DNA of 46,471 nt from an uncultured Atopostipes sp. (GCA_910588235.1 CAJUOQ010000016.1:1-46471); one strand, 5' to 3'. Shown: positions 8,778 to 18,404, counted from the first letter of the stretch. The notes: generated from the letters alone by a model not told the origin. Made by a program: numbers and translations.

Positions 8778-9128
8778 ATGAATTACAATAACCGAGGAAA
8801 CCAACAAATTTATGGTACCGGCTGCTCATTAGTGGGCTGTATTGTCGGTTTGTTGATTTTAGGTTTCATTATTCGTGGAAGTATCTTCTTCTTCTTTCGA
8901 TACTTTTGGTTAATTTTAATTTTAGGTATTGTTGTTTGGGTCTTTCGTAAATTTGTACACACAGGCAATGGTTCAAATACTTCACGTGATCAAAGAGAAA
9001 GACGTGGACAAGATTGGCATCGAGATTTTGAGAATCGTCAAAACACCGCTTATCATAATATCGATCGAGACTTTGAGGAAGTGGATGAAGAGGACGAAGA
9101 AAATGAAGATGAATTTAAAGATTTTTAA
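8778..9128 (+). CDS. Small membrane protein with an acidic tail, function unknown
   Basis: I do not recognise a family. The 116 residues consist of a polar N-terminus (NYNNRGNQQIYG), two adjacent hydrophobic stretches (about 17-35 and 38-58), then a soluble tail that is first Arg-rich and ends in a run of Glu/Asp (EEVDEEDEENEDE). AAGGAAG lies before the ATG, and the gene has its own promoter and terminator, so it is probably real. The charged tail would sit in the cytoplasm if the two helices form a hairpin. Confidence 0.75.
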   Translation: MNYNNRGNQQIYGTGCSLVGCIVGLLILGFIIRGSIFFFFRYFWLILILGIVVWVFRKFVHTGNGSNTSRDQRERRGQDWHRDFENRQNTAYHNIDRDFEEVDEEDEENEDEFKDF

Positions 9129-9161
9129 TGTGTTATTAGGTTAAAAAAGAGATCGTCAATG

Positions 9162-9198
9162 AAAGAATCTACTTTTCAGTAAAAGTTGATTCTTTTTC
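9162..9198 (+). terminator. Intrinsic terminator before rnc
   Basis: A 15-bp stem (9162-9176 with 9181-9195, one mismatch), a 4-base loop and a T-rich tail. Confidence 0.75.
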
Positions 9199-9245
9199 TT
9201 TTTCTTAGACAAAAGAGTTGAAAGCTTTATAAATAAGGATTTTTA

Positions 9246-9274
9246 TTTCATTTTAACGACTCATACAGTATAAT
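9246..9274 (+). promoter_or_regulatory. Promoter of rnc-smc
   Basis: A perfect -10 TATAAT at 9269-9274 with a poor -35 (TTTCAT) 17 bases upstream. Confidence 0.5.
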
Positions 9275-9307
9275 AATAAAAGCTTAAATTCGAAAGAAGG
9301 TGAAAAA

Positions 9308-10006
9308 ATGATTAAAGGATTAGTTGAACATGTAGCTGATACGTTTGGTATCACATTTAAAGATACTGATTTATTAGAAACAGCATTTACACATTCATCC
9401 TATGCGAATGATCATCGCGAAGAAAATTTAGAGCACTTAGAACGATTAGAGTTTTTAGGAGATGCCGTGATTGAGTTAATTGTTTCAGATTATTTATACA
9501 AAGAGTATAACGATTTACCTGAAGGCCAATTAACAAAAATGAGAGCGGCGGCTGTTCGTGCCGAAACTTTAGCACAATTGGCCATCGAAAGTGAGCTCCC
9601 TCAGTTTATTTTATTAGGACGAGGGGAAGAGCAAGCAAATGGTCGTGAACGAAACTCTCTTCTCTGTGATGTTTTTGAAGCATTTGTCGGAGCGATTTAT
9701 TTAGACCAAGGAACCAAAACCGCCCGCAGTGTTCTCGCACAATTATTATTTCCTAAGATTACAGCTGGTGATTTCTCTCATGGGATGGATTATAAAACGG
9801 CGTTACAAGAATGGATGCAAAAAGATGGCATTGTCCAAATTGCGTATGAAGTTATTGATACTTTTGGACCCGATCATGCTCGTGAATTTAAAGTAGAAGT
9901 ACGGATTGAAGGCGATCCAATGGGAACAGGTGTCGGAAGTTCTAAAAAGCGTGCGGAACAAAATGCGGCTAAAGTCGCGTATAAAAATTTAAGTGAGATG
10001 GATTAA
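9308..10006 (+). CDS. rnc: Ribonuclease III
   Basis: Cuts double-stranded RNA in rRNA precursors and regulatory duplexes. The signature HLERLEFLGDA contains Glu48 and Asp52; the second metal-binding pair is Asp121/Glu124 in LLCDVFEAFVGA. A double-stranded RNA-binding domain occupies about residues 158-230 (GMDYKTALQEW through KKRAEQNAAKVAYKNL). Length is 232 aa. An AGAAGG site precedes the ATG. smc follows 48 bases later, the usual Firmicutes order. Confidence 0.97.
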   Translation: MIKGLVEHVADTFGITFKDTDLLETAFTHSSYANDHREENLEHLERLEFLGDAVIELIVSDYLYKEYNDLPEGQLTKMRAAAVRAETLAQLAIESELPQFILLGRGEEQANGRERNSLLCDVFEAFVGAIYLDQGTKTARSVLAQLLFPKITAGDFSHGMDYKTALQEWMQKDGIVQIAYEVIDTFGPDHAREFKVEVRIEGDPMGTGVGSSKKRAEQNAAKVAYKNLSEMD

Positions 10007-10054
10007 AGTTAAACGATTGTTTTAAATAATTGTTTAATAAAGGAGAAGTTTTTG

Positions 10055-13000
10055 GTGCAGTTAAAGAAGATTATCTTAAAAGGTTTTAAGTCTTTTCCAG
10101 AAAAGACTGTTTTAGAATTTAACGAAGGCGTAACGGCTATTGTTGGCCCGAACGGAAGTGGAAAATCAAATATTATTGAAGCTATCCGGTGGGTAATGGG
10201 GGAACAATCCGCTAAAACTTTACGCGGCGATCGTATGAACGACGTGATCTTTTCTGGTACGCACGAACGCAAACCTTTAAATATTGCCGAAGTCGAATTA
10301 ATTTTAGACAATTCAGATAAATACTTAAATATCGAATTTGAAGAAGTAAGTGTTTTACGTCGTATTTCCCGAAATGGTGACTCGACTTATATGATCAATA
10401 AACAAGAGTGCCGCCTGCGAGATATTTTAGATTTATTTATGGATTCTGGTTTAGGTCGCGAATCTTTTTCGATTATCTCGCAAGGACAAGTTGAGGCAGT
10501 ATTTAATTCAAAACCAGAAGATCGACGAGGAATTTTTGAAGAAGCTGCAGGGGTTTATAAGTATAAAGTACGTAAACAGGATGCCGAAAAGAAATTGGAA
10601 CAGACTCAAGATAATTTAGACCGTGTCCAAGATATTTTATACGAATTAGAAGCTCAACGTGAGCCTTTAAGGGCCCAAGCAGATATTGCGCAATCTTATT
10701 TGGATCAAAAAGAAAAATTAACAGATTTAGACATTGGGGTAACCGTCTGGCAAATTAAAGCCTTAACTGAAAAAATCAATAAAGATAAAGAACAAAAGCA
10801 AGAAGTCTCAACGGCCCTTGAAAAGGTCAATCAAGAGATTGAAGAATATGAAGAAAAACAAGCCAAACAACAAGAACTACTCGCGAAACTTGAAGAGTTA
10901 CGTGATACATTAAGTCAAAAAATGGTGGAAGTCGTGCGTGAAAAAGAACGAACCGAAGCCTCTTTAAATTTATTCGATGAAAAAGCTCGTCACCGAGAAG
11001 TGTTTATTGGTGAGAAAGAGACTTCGATCGAACAAATTAATACGCGCAATGAAAAGTTAAAAGAAGAACTGGAACAAGTGGTTGCCGTCTATAAAGAAAA
11101 AGATGCTGAGTTTAAAGCAATTTCTAAGACTATCAAGCAATTAGAAGAAAAACGTAAGTATCTTGAAGGTGATAAAGAGACGCAAATGGAAGAATTGCGT
11201 AGCCATTATATTGAATTATTGCAACGACAAACATCTTTAAAGAACGAGAATAATTATTTAGAACAAGAACTTTCAAGAAATAAAAAAGATGAAGAAAAAA
11301 CGCAGAAATATGTGGCTGAACTTGAAGAGAATGTGGCTGACCAAAAAGAAAAACTAACCTATAAAACAGAAAAACATGACAAAGTCAGTGAAGAACTTCG
11401 GAATCAATTAAATGAATTTAAAGAAGTGGAAAAATCACTGAGCGAGAAAAAAGAACATTTACAATTAAAAATTGACCGGGTAAGAAAAACGAATCATGAA
11501 TTAGAACGAGCCAAAGCTAAACAAGCTAGTTTAGAAGAAATGCAAGAAAATTATGCTGGTTACTATGCCGGTGTACGAGCGGTCATGCAGCAAAAGGAAG
11601 CGTTGGCTGGTATTGTAGGAACTGTAGCGGAATTGATCCGAATTCCTAAAAATTACGTACAGGCGATTGATACGGTCCTTGGAAGTAGTGGACAATTCGT
11701 TGTAGTTGAGGATGAAAAAGCGGGACGAAAAGCGATTAATTACTTAAAAAATAGTAAAAAAGGACGCGCAACTTTTTTACCTTTAACAACGATCAAATCT
11801 CGCTATATTCCTACGCATGTCCAACACCAAATTTCAAATATTGAAGGATTTGTCGGTGTTGCAAGCGAACTGGTTAGAAATGATGAATCTGTTCAAAATA
11901 TTATTGAAAATTTACTCGGACATACCATCGTTGCGGAGTCTTTAGAAGCGGCGAACAAAATTGCCCGAGCCATTAAATTTAGAAATCGGGTGGTGTCATT
12001 AGATGGAGATGTCATCAATGCCGGTGGTTCAATGACTGGTGGAGGCGGCCGTCAAAATAATACAAGCCCCATCTTTAGTCAAAAAGCCGAGTTAGACGTT
12101 TTGACAAAATTCATTGATGAAAATGAAAAAGTGATGAAACAACTTCAAATCAACCAACAAGAAGACGAAGAAGCGCTCGCAAAGTTAGAGCAGAAAGCGC
12201 AAGATATTCGTAAAGATGGAGAAGACAAGCGCTTAGAAGAACAAAGACTAAAAAGCGAAGTAGATAATTTAGCGGAGCATGTTGACCGGATCGAACGAGA
12301 ATTAAAAGCTTCTTCTTTTGAAGTATCCGAAAACAAGCAAGCGTTGGCCTCTCATACTGAACGCTTAGAAGAGGTTAAGACCACACTCACTTCTATTAAC
12401 GAAGAAGTGAAGGATTGTAATGAACGGATGGAGCTGCTGACGAGTGAGCAAGAAAATATCGATGCTGAAAAAGAAAAGATCACCCAAGAAATAGCAGCAG
12501 CCAATGAAGAACGCAGCGAATTGCGAGAAGAATTAGCTTCAGCGCGTACCAATCGCCAAAGTCTTGAAAATCAAGTGAAACAAAACAGTGACCAAATGAA
12601 AGAGCTAAAAGAAGATATTGCTTCCTTTGACGAAGAGATCGAAGTGGGTTCTAAAGAGGAATTACAAGAATTACTCGCTCAGTATACGGACCAACAAAAA
12701 CAAATTGAACAAGAACAAGAAGAAGTGAAAACAAAACTTCGAGCTGAAAATCAAGTCGTCAAAGAAATGAGCGAACAACTCAATAAATTGACCGGTAGAA
12801 ATAAATATTTATCGGAAGAAAAATCTGAAATAGATGTGCGCATTTCGAAAAATGATGTGCGGATGGATCATAATTTAGATTACTTAGTTGAAGAATATAA
12901 AATTGGCTTTGAAGAAGCGAAATTATTAGATGAACCAGAAATGGAACTGGAAGAAGCTCAAAAACAAGTGAAATTGTTAAAAAAAGGAATCGAAGAATTA

Positions 13001-13618
13001 GGTCCTGTCAACTTGAACTCCATTGAAGAATTTAAAAACGTCGATGAGCGTTATCGTTTTTTAACCAAACAACAAGATGATTTAATTGAAGCGAAAACGA
13101 AATTATATAACACCATGGACGAAATGGATGCGATTGTTGAAAAACAATTTAAAGAGACCTTTGATCGAATCCAAGAACAGTTTGCGATTGTTTTCCCTAA
13201 AATGTTTGGAGGCGGCTATGCGGAACTCGTCTTAAATGAACCAGACAATTTACTAGAAACAGGGATTGAAATTATCGCGCAACCACCGGGCAAACGCTTG
13301 ACTCGTTTGAGTTTACTATCGGGAGGAGAGCGCGCATTAACAGCTATTTCGTTATTATTTGCGATTATTCAAGTAAATCCTATTCCGTTTTGTATCTTGG
13401 ACGAAGCTGAGGCTGCTTTGGATGATGCCAACGTCGTTCGTTTTGGACAGTATTTAGAAGAATTTGAAGATGACACGCAATTTATTGTGATTACTCACCG
13501 TAAAGGAACGATGGAGCACTCCGATCAACTTTATGGCGTGACGATGCAAGAAAAAGGGATTTCTAAGATTGTTTCTGTTAGCTTAAATGAGGCCCAACAA
13601 ATGGAAGGGGTCACTTAA
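10055..13618 (+). CDS. smc: Chromosome partition protein SMC
   Basis: ATPase core of the SMC-ScpAB condensin that folds and segregates the chromosome. Walker A is GPNGSGKS (residues 31-38). Two long coiled-coil arms flank a hinge (near NYAGYYAGVRAVMQ to LDGDVINAGGSMTGGG). The C-terminal head has the signature LSGGERALTAISLL and Walker B CILDEAEAALDD. Length (1187 aa) is standard. The frame can open at TTG 10052, but GTG 10055 gives MQLKKI, which aligns with the M-x-LK start of relatives, and both suit the AGGAG at 10041-10045. It is in an operon with rnc and the HAD gene. Confidence 0.96.
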   Translation: MQLKKIILKGFKSFPEKTVLEFNEGVTAIVGPNGSGKSNIIEAIRWVMGEQSAKTLRGDRMNDVIFSGTHERKPLNIAEVELILDNSDKYLNIEFEEVSVLRRISRNGDSTYMINKQECRLRDILDLFMDSGLGRESFSIISQGQVEAVFNSKPEDRRGIFEEAAGVYKYKVRKQDAEKKLEQTQDNLDRVQDILYELEAQREPLRAQADIAQSYLDQKEKLTDLDIGVTVWQIKALTEKINKDKEQKQEVSTALEKVNQEIEEYEEKQAKQQELLAKLEELRDTLSQKMVEVVREKERTEASLNLFDEKARHREVFIGEKETSIEQINTRNEKLKEELEQVVAVYKEKDAEFKAISKTIKQLEEKRKYLEGDKETQMEELRSHYIELLQRQTSLKNENNYLEQELSRNKKDEEKTQKYVAELEENVADQKEKLTYKTEKHDKVSEELRNQLNEFKEVEKSLSEKKEHLQLKIDRVRKTNHELERAKAKQASLEEMQENYAGYYAGVRAVMQQKEALAGIVGTVAELIRIPKNYVQAIDTVLGSSGQFVVVEDEKAGRKAINYLKNSKKGRATFLPLTTIKSRYIPTHVQHQISNIEGFVGVASELVRNDESVQNIIENLLGHTIVAESLEAANKIARAIKFRNRVVSLDGDVINAGGSMTGGGGRQNNTSPIFSQKAELDVLTKFIDENEKVMKQLQINQQEDEEALAKLEQKAQDIRKDGEDKRLEEQRLKSEVDNLAEHVDRIERELKASSFEVSENKQALASHTERLEEVKTTLTSINEEVKDCNERMELLTSEQENIDAEKEKITQEIAAANEERSELREELASARTNRQSLENQVKQNSDQMKELKEDIASFDEEIEVGSKEELQELLAQYTDQQKQIEQEQEEVKTKLRAENQVVKEMSEQLNKLTGRNKYLSEEKSEIDVRISKNDVRMDHNLDYLVEEYKIGFEEAKLLDEPEMELEEAQKQVKLLKKGIEELGPVNLNSIEEFKNVDERYRFLTKQQDDLIEAKTKLYNTMDEMDAIVEKQFKETFDRIQEQFAIVFPKMFGGGYAELVLNEPDNLLETGIEIIAQPPGKRLTRLSLLSGGERALTAISLLFAIIQVNPIPFCILDEAEAALDDANVVRFGQYLEEFEDDTQFIVITHRKGTMEHSDQLYGVTMQEKGISKIVSVSLNEAQQMEGVT

Positions 13619-13654
13619 TGGATAATAAAAAGTTAGGTAAAGGAGTTCAATTGA

Positions 13655-14509
13655 ATGGATATCAAGTTAATCGCCATTGATTTAGATGGAACGTTATTGC
13701 GTTCTGATCGAACATTGTCAGATGAAAATCGCCAAGCAATTCAAGAAGCTAAAGCGGCCGGTGTGCAGGTTGTGCTCTGTACCGGACGCCCCTTGCGTTC
13801 TATGCATTACTTACTAGAGGAAATTGGATTAAAAGAGGAAGAAGACCTGGCGATTACTTATAATGGTGGGCTTATTCAAAAAACAAAAAATGGTGAAATC
13901 GTGCACCAAATAACTTTTGATCGCGCCCAATGTTTAGATATTTATGAATTAGGCCGTTCTTTAGAGCTGCCAGTTAACTTTATTGATTTAGATTATGTGT
14001 ATGAACCTCCTTATCCAGTAGGGGCGGAGTCTGTTTATATGGCAGCGAGTAAAAATGTTCCTAAAGACCAAGCATTAAAGTTTGTGGATGTCGTTATTGA
14101 TGAGTTACCAGATCCCTTTACTATTAACAAAATTGTGATGAGTCGACCAGCGGAAGAACTGGATGCAATGATTCCTAAAATACCTGCTTCTTATCACGAG
14201 AAATATAATATTTATAAGTCGCAGCCCTTTATTTTAGAGGTCCTTCCCCAAAATGTCGACAAGGGCTACTCAATGCGTCTTTTAGGTGAAAAATTAGGTC
14301 TGGAAAAAGCACAAATTATGGGAATCGGCGATCAAGAGAATGATTTATCGCTCGTTCAAAATTCCGGACTCGGGGTCGCGATGGCTAATGCGATCGATAA
14401 AGTAAAAGATGCAGCAGATTATGTGACAAAAACAAATGATGCGAACGGCGTGGCGCACGTAATTCAAAAATTTGTGTTAGACAAACAAAATCTACCATAC
14501 GACTCCTGA
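13655..14509 (+). CDS. Cof-type HAD hydrolase (sugar phosphatase-like)
   Basis: A haloacid-dehalogenase-fold phosphatase with a C2 cap. Motif I is IDLDGTLL with both catalytic Asp residues, motif II is LCTGRPL, motif III is the Lys in NVDKGYSM, and motif IV is GIGDQENDLSLV. These fit the Cof/YidA group, which dephosphorylates sugar or cofactor phosphates; the substrate is not predictable. AAAGGAG precedes the ATG. The position between smc and ftsY is conserved in lactic acid bacteria, which suggests co-transcription with smc. Length 284 aa. Confidence 0.9.
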   Translation: MDIKLIAIDLDGTLLRSDRTLSDENRQAIQEAKAAGVQVVLCTGRPLRSMHYLLEEIGLKEEEDLAITYNGGLIQKTKNGEIVHQITFDRAQCLDIYELGRSLELPVNFIDLDYVYEPPYPVGAESVYMAASKNVPKDQALKFVDVVIDELPDPFTINKIVMSRPAEELDAMIPKIPASYHEKYNIYKSQPFILEVLPQNVDKGYSMRLLGEKLGLEKAQIMGIGDQENDLSLVQNSGLGVAMANAIDKVKDAADYVTKTNDANGVAHVIQKFVLDKQNLPYDS

Positions 14510-14554
14510 GTAAATGAAAAGTTTTCTTATAAATTTAAGAAACATTAAAAACTA

Positions 14555-14563
14555 TGGTAAAAT
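14555..14563 (+). promoter_or_regulatory. Extended -10 promoter of ftsY
   Basis: TG-G-TAAAAT lies 65 bases before the ftsY start; no strong -35. Confidence 0.45.
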
Positions 14564-14628
14564 AATAGTTGAACAGGTATTGAACGAAAAATATTTAAAA
14601 TAATAAAATAGAAACGAGGCTGACTGAA

Positions 14629-15669
14629 TTGAGTTTATTTGATCGTATAAAATCAGTCTTTACTGGTGATGAAGAAAAGCCAAAACAAGAGGAGCAACAA
14701 ACGGAACAAGCAGAACAAATAGAATCCATCGAACAGACGGAAGAACTTTCTACTTATGAAGAAGGTTTAGAAAAACCACGGAAATCTTTTACTCGTCGCT
14801 TTAAAGAAATGATGGCTAATTTTCGTTATGAAGATGAGGAGTTCTTTGAAGAGTTAGAAGATTTATTAATCGAATCAGACGTTGGTTTTGAAGCAACGAT
14901 GGAAATTTCAGATGTCATGCGTTATGAGTCGAGAGTGGAAAATATTCGTTCAGTAGAAGATGCTGAACGCGTCCTTGTACGCACAATGATCGATATGTAT
15001 GAAAAAACAAATCCAGATCATGTTGAATTTAACACCAATGAAGATGGCCTATCTGTGCTGTTATTTATAGGTGTAAATGGTGTAGGGAAAACAACAACAA
15101 TCGCCAAGCTCGCACATCAATTAATTCAAGATGGAAAAACCGTGATGTTAGCAGCGGGAGATACTTTCCGTGCAGGTGCGATTGAACAATTAGAAGTTTG
15201 GGGAGAACGAGTAGGAGCCGAAGTTGTTTCTTCACAACAAGGCGGCGACCCATCTGCAGTTGTTTTTGACGCGCTAAAACAAGCCCAAGAAAAAGAGATT
15301 GATTATCTCTTAGTCGATACAGCAGGACGTTTACAAAACAAGAAAAACTTAATGGACGAACTAGCAAAAATGAATCGAGTGATTGAACGCGAAGTACCCG
15401 GTGCTCCGCATGAGACATTGCTTGTATTAGATGCGACTACTGGACAAAATGCTTTAAACCAAGCCAAACAGTTCCAAGAGGTCACAAATATCACAGGAAT
15501 AGCGCTCACAAAAATGGATGGGACAGCAAAAGGTGGTATTGTGTTGGCTATTGGAAAAGAATTAAATATGCCTGTAAAATTTGTAGGGCTAGGTGAGTCG
15601 ATGGAAGACTTGCATGAATTTGATTCTGAGAAATTTGCTTACGGTCTGTTTAAAGATTTAGTCAGTTAA
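14629..15669 (+). CDS. ftsY: Signal recognition particle receptor FtsY
   Basis: GTPase that docks SRP-ribosome complexes at the membrane. An acidic Glu/Gln-rich linker (residues 13-50) follows the MSLFDRIKSVF membrane-contact start. The NG domain has GVNGVGKT (148-155), DTFRAGAIEQL, DTAGR (230-234) and LTKMDGTAKGG. The start is TTG with GAGG nine bases upstream; no ATG gives the conserved N-terminus. It leads ylxM and ffh, so receptor and particle subunits are made together. Confidence 0.96.
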   Translation: MSLFDRIKSVFTGDEEKPKQEEQQTEQAEQIESIEQTEELSTYEEGLEKPRKSFTRRFKEMMANFRYEDEEFFEELEDLLIESDVGFEATMEISDVMRYESRVENIRSVEDAERVLVRTMIDMYEKTNPDHVEFNTNEDGLSVLLFIGVNGVGKTTTIAKLAHQLIQDGKTVMLAAGDTFRAGAIEQLEVWGERVGAEVVSSQQGGDPSAVVFDALKQAQEKEIDYLLVDTAGRLQNKKNLMDELAKMNRVIEREVPGAPHETLLVLDATTGQNALNQAKQFQEVTNITGIALTKMDGTAKGGIVLAIGKELNMPVKFVGLGESMEDLHEFDSEKFAYGLFKDLVS

Positions 15670-15696
15670 TGATATAAAATAGAGAATAGGGATAAA

Positions 15697-16047
15697 ATGG
15701 AATTAGAAAAAACAGTCAAAATGAATATGCTGTTTTCATTTTATGGTGCTTTATTGACACCTAAGCAAGCGCAATATATGGCGGATTATTATGAAGAGGA
15801 TTACACCTTAGCTGAGATAGCTGCGAATTATGAGGTGAGTCGTCAAGCGGTTTATGATAGTATAAAACGAGTGGAAGAAATACTCATAAATTATGAAGGG
15901 AAACTTCAATTAGTCGCAGAATTCGAGGAAAGAAAAGAAACCTTAAAAAAGATTCGACAATATATTGAAGATTCCTATGGCAATGACGAAACACTGAATA
16001 AATTAATCAATGATATTATACAAGATTCAACAAGAGAGGGGAACTAG
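15697..16047 (+). CDS. ylxM: YlxM, putative SRP-associated helix-turn-helix protein
   Basis: UPF0122 family. A sigma-70 region-4-like helix-turn-helix is visible (DYTLAEIAANYEVSRQAVYDSIKRVEEIL, about residues 40-68). Relatives stimulate SRP GTPase activity. An AGGG site precedes the ATG. It ends five bases before ffh, the standard arrangement in Firmicutes. Length 116 aa is typical. Confidence 0.92.
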   Translation: MELEKTVKMNMLFSFYGALLTPKQAQYMADYYEEDYTLAEIAANYEVSRQAVYDSIKRVEEILINYEGKLQLVAEFEERKETLKKIRQYIEDSYGNDETLNKLINDIIQDSTREGN

Positions 16048-16052
16048 CTCAA

Positions 16053-17495
16053 ATGGCCTTTGAAGGTTTAACTGGGCGTTTGCAAGATGCTTTTTCTTCC
16101 TTACGTAAAAAAGGAAAAGTTACAGAGCAAGATGTACAAGATGCAATGCGTCAAGTTCGTTTAGCTCTATTAGAAGCAGACGTTAACTATAAAGTAGTAA
16201 GAGAATTTGTAAATAATGTTCGAGAAAAAGCGCTAGGAGAAGAGGTCCTAGAGAGTTTAGATGGTGGACAACAAGTTGTAAAAGTTGTTTACGATGAGTT
16301 AACTGAATTAATGGGTGGAGAACAAGAAGAAGTACGAGTAGCAGATATTCCACCAACCGTCTTTATGATGACAGGTTTACAAGGGGCAGGGAAAACGACC
16401 ACTGCTGGTAAACTTGCCAATTATTTAAGAAAAAATAAAAATGTCAAACCAATGCTAGTCGCTGCGGATATTTATCGTCCAGCAGCGATCGATCAGCTAC
16501 AAACGATTGGGAAAGAACTAGACATCCCAGTCTTTAGCATGGGAGACCAAGTAAGCCCCGTAGAAATTGCTCAACGTGGTTTGGAAGAAGCAAAAGCTCA
16601 AAACCGTGATTTAGTCATTATTGATACGGCGGGACGTTTACACGTGGATGAAGTATTGATGAATGAGTTGCGCGATATTAAAGCAACGGTTAAGCCAGAA
16701 GAAATATTCCTCGTCGTCGATGCCATGACGGGTCAAGACGCGGTTAACGTTGCTGATTCGTTTAACGAGCAATTAGATATTTCGAGTGTTATTTTAACGA
16801 AATTAGATGGTGACACCCGCGGAGGGGCGGCATTATCTATTCGAGAAGTGACGGGTAAACCGATTAAATTTACAGGTACGGGTGAAAAATTAGATGCCAT
16901 TGAACCATTCTATCCGGACCGAATGGCGAATCGAATTCTAGGCATGGGAGATTTACTCACATTAATCGAACGTGCTCAAGATGAAGTCGATGAAAAGAGA
17001 GCAGAAGAACTTGCTCAAAAAATGGCTGAGAACCGTTATGATTTCAATGACTTTATTGAACAGATGGACCAAATGCGGAATATGGGTCCCCTTGATCAAT
17101 TATTAAAAATGATTCCAGGTGTAGGAAATATTCCGGGTATGGACGATTTTGAAATGGACGAAAAAGAACTCGATTACATGAAAGCTATTGTTATGTCGAT
17201 GACCAAAGAAGAACGTGAAGATCCAGATATGTTGAACCAAAGTCGTCGTCGAAGAGTCGCTGCAGGTTCTGCTCGTTCGTTGACTGAAGTGAATCAATTG
17301 ATCAAGCAGTTCAAACAAACGCGAGAGATTATGGCTGGTGTATCCGGTGGTAAAATGCCAAAAGGATTAAATAAAATGCTTGGTAAAATGGGCGATATGG
17401 GTGGCTTAGGCGATCAAATGGGGAACAATTCCTTGCCAAATACCAACAAACCAAGAAAACGTAAAAAGAAAAAGAAAATTAGACGCCGTCGATAA
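16053..17495 (+). CDS. ffh: Signal recognition particle protein Ffh (SRP54)
   Basis: GTPase that binds 4.5S/SRP RNA and hydrophobic signal sequences at the ribosome. The N domain is followed by the G domain with GLQGAGKT (108-115), DIYRPAAIDQL, DTAGRL and LTKLDGDTRGGAAL. The methionine-rich M domain runs from about 328 to 440 and includes the RNA-binding RRRRVAAGSAR region; the extreme C-terminus is a run of Lys and Arg. Length 480 aa. GAGGGG precedes the ATG. Confidence 0.97.
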   Translation: MAFEGLTGRLQDAFSSLRKKGKVTEQDVQDAMRQVRLALLEADVNYKVVREFVNNVREKALGEEVLESLDGGQQVVKVVYDELTELMGGEQEEVRVADIPPTVFMMTGLQGAGKTTTAGKLANYLRKNKNVKPMLVAADIYRPAAIDQLQTIGKELDIPVFSMGDQVSPVEIAQRGLEEAKAQNRDLVIIDTAGRLHVDEVLMNELRDIKATVKPEEIFLVVDAMTGQDAVNVADSFNEQLDISSVILTKLDGDTRGGAALSIREVTGKPIKFTGTGEKLDAIEPFYPDRMANRILGMGDLLTLIERAQDEVDEKRAEELAQKMAENRYDFNDFIEQMDQMRNMGPLDQLLKMIPGVGNIPGMDDFEMDEKELDYMKAIVMSMTKEEREDPDMLNQSRRRRVAAGSARSLTEVNQLIKQFKQTREIMAGVSGGKMPKGLNKMLGKMGDMGGLGDQMGNNSLPNTNKPRKRKKKKKIRRRR

Positions 17496-17503
17496 ATGAC
17501 GAG

Positions 17504-17545
17504 AGCAGTTAAGATATAGAACTTCCATATCTTGACTGCTTTTCT
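17504..17545 (+). terminator. Intrinsic terminator after ffh
   Basis: A 14-bp stem (17504-17517 with 17527-17540, one G-U) followed by a T-rich tract. It opens the 323-base gene-free stretch 17496-17818, which otherwise holds an 8-bp inverted repeat (17571-17578 with 17602-17609), the rpsP promoter and its leader. Confidence 0.8.
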
Positions 17546-17662
17546 GTATTTTTTAAGGGGACTAAAATACTTGTTGAATGACATCCTCATCAGGAAATCT
17601 TTTCAACAAAGGGGCGAAATCCTTTTTACAAGGAATAGAAAAAATTCTCTTTAAAAAGAAGA

Positions 17663-17708
17663 TTGTAAAGAAAAATCTCTTTACAAGTTTAAAAGAACAT
17701 GTTATGAT
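17663..17708 (+). promoter_or_regulatory. rpsP promoter with an inverted repeat over the -35 box
   Basis: TTTACA (17680-17685) and TATGAT (17703-17708) are exactly 17 bases apart. A perfect 9-bp inverted repeat, TTGTAAAGA (17663-17671) and TCTTTACAA (17678-17686), covers the -35 box, so it could be an operator. About 110 bases of leader follow before rpsP. Confidence 0.65.
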
Positions 17709-17818
17709 ATTCAACGTGAGTAAAATGATGTCAAGTGATTCTACTTAACATGAAAACTCAAATGAAAAGATTAAAGAAATCAACTATTGATTTGTAAATT
17801 ACAAGGAGGAAATATGAA

Positions 17819-18103
17819 ATGGCAGTAAAAATTCGTTTAAAAAGAATGGGATCTAAAAAACGTCCTTTCTACCGTGTCGTAGTTGCTGATTCACGTAAAC
17901 CAGTTTCTGGAGGAATCATTGATTCTATTGGTATTTATAACCCAATTTCAGAACCAAAAGAAGTTAAAATTGATGACGAACTTGCATTAAACTGGATGCG
18001 TGAAGGTGCTAAACCATCAGATTCAGTGCGTAAACTATTTTCAGAACGTGGATTAATGGAACAATTACACAATGAAAAAGTTGAAAACCGTAAAAACAAC
18101 TAA
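17819..18103 (+). CDS. rpsP: 30S ribosomal protein S16
   Basis: Small-subunit assembly protein. It starts with the conserved AVKIRLKRMGSKKRPFYRVV and contains GIYNPI. Length 94 aa. AAGGAGG at 17803-17809 serves the ATG at 17819. A second ATG at 17814, in another frame and closer to the same ribosome site, would make only a four-codon peptide across the start; probably incidental. khpA follows, as in most Firmicutes. Confidence 0.97.
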   Translation: MAVKIRLKRMGSKKRPFYRVVVADSRKPVSGGIIDSIGIYNPISEPKEVKIDDELALNWMREGAKPSDSVRKLFSERGLMEQLHNEKVENRKNN

Positions 18104-18139
18104 CATTTCTAAGATTTAGAAATATATAAGGATGAGAAT

Positions 18140-18385
18140 ATGACTGATAAAGAAATGAGAAATTTAATTACGACGATTGTATCTGCACTTCTTAGCCATC
18201 CTGAAGAATTAAATCTGGAGCTTCAAGAAACAGATGATTTCCATGAATATCTATTATCTGTTCACCCAGATGATGTCGGACGTGTGATCGGTAAACGTGG
18301 ACGTATTGCAAAAGCGATTCGTTCCATTGTTTACAGTGTGAAATATGATGGACCAAAACGTGTTCGATTAACAATTGTCGACTAA
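18140..18385 (+). CDS. khpA: KhpA, KH-domain RNA-binding protein
   Basis: A single KH domain with the GxxG loop GKRG (VIGKRGRIAKAIRSI). In relatives it pairs with KhpB and influences cell division and elongation through RNA binding. Length 81 aa. It lies 36 bases behind rpsP and before a terminator, so the two form a short operon. Confidence 0.93.
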   Translation: MTDKEMRNLITTIVSALLSHPEELNLELQETDDFHEYLLSVHPDDVGRVIGKRGRIAKAIRSIVYSVKYDGPKRVRLTIVD

Positions 18386-18404
18386 AACTCGTCCGTAGTA
18401 GAGT

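Noticed and set aside
8929..9144. 71-codon frame overlapping the small membrane protein gene
   Set aside because: Out-of-frame shadow with no ribosome site, while the longer frame has promoter, ribosome site and terminator.
15065..15418. 117-codon open frame antisense to ftsY
   Set aside because: No ribosome site; it mirrors the codon pattern of the real gene on the other strand and has low-complexity Leu/Arg composition.
17814..17828. Four-codon frame overlapping the rpsP start
   Set aside because: Too short, and the ATG is closer to the ribosome site than is optimal; probably incidental.
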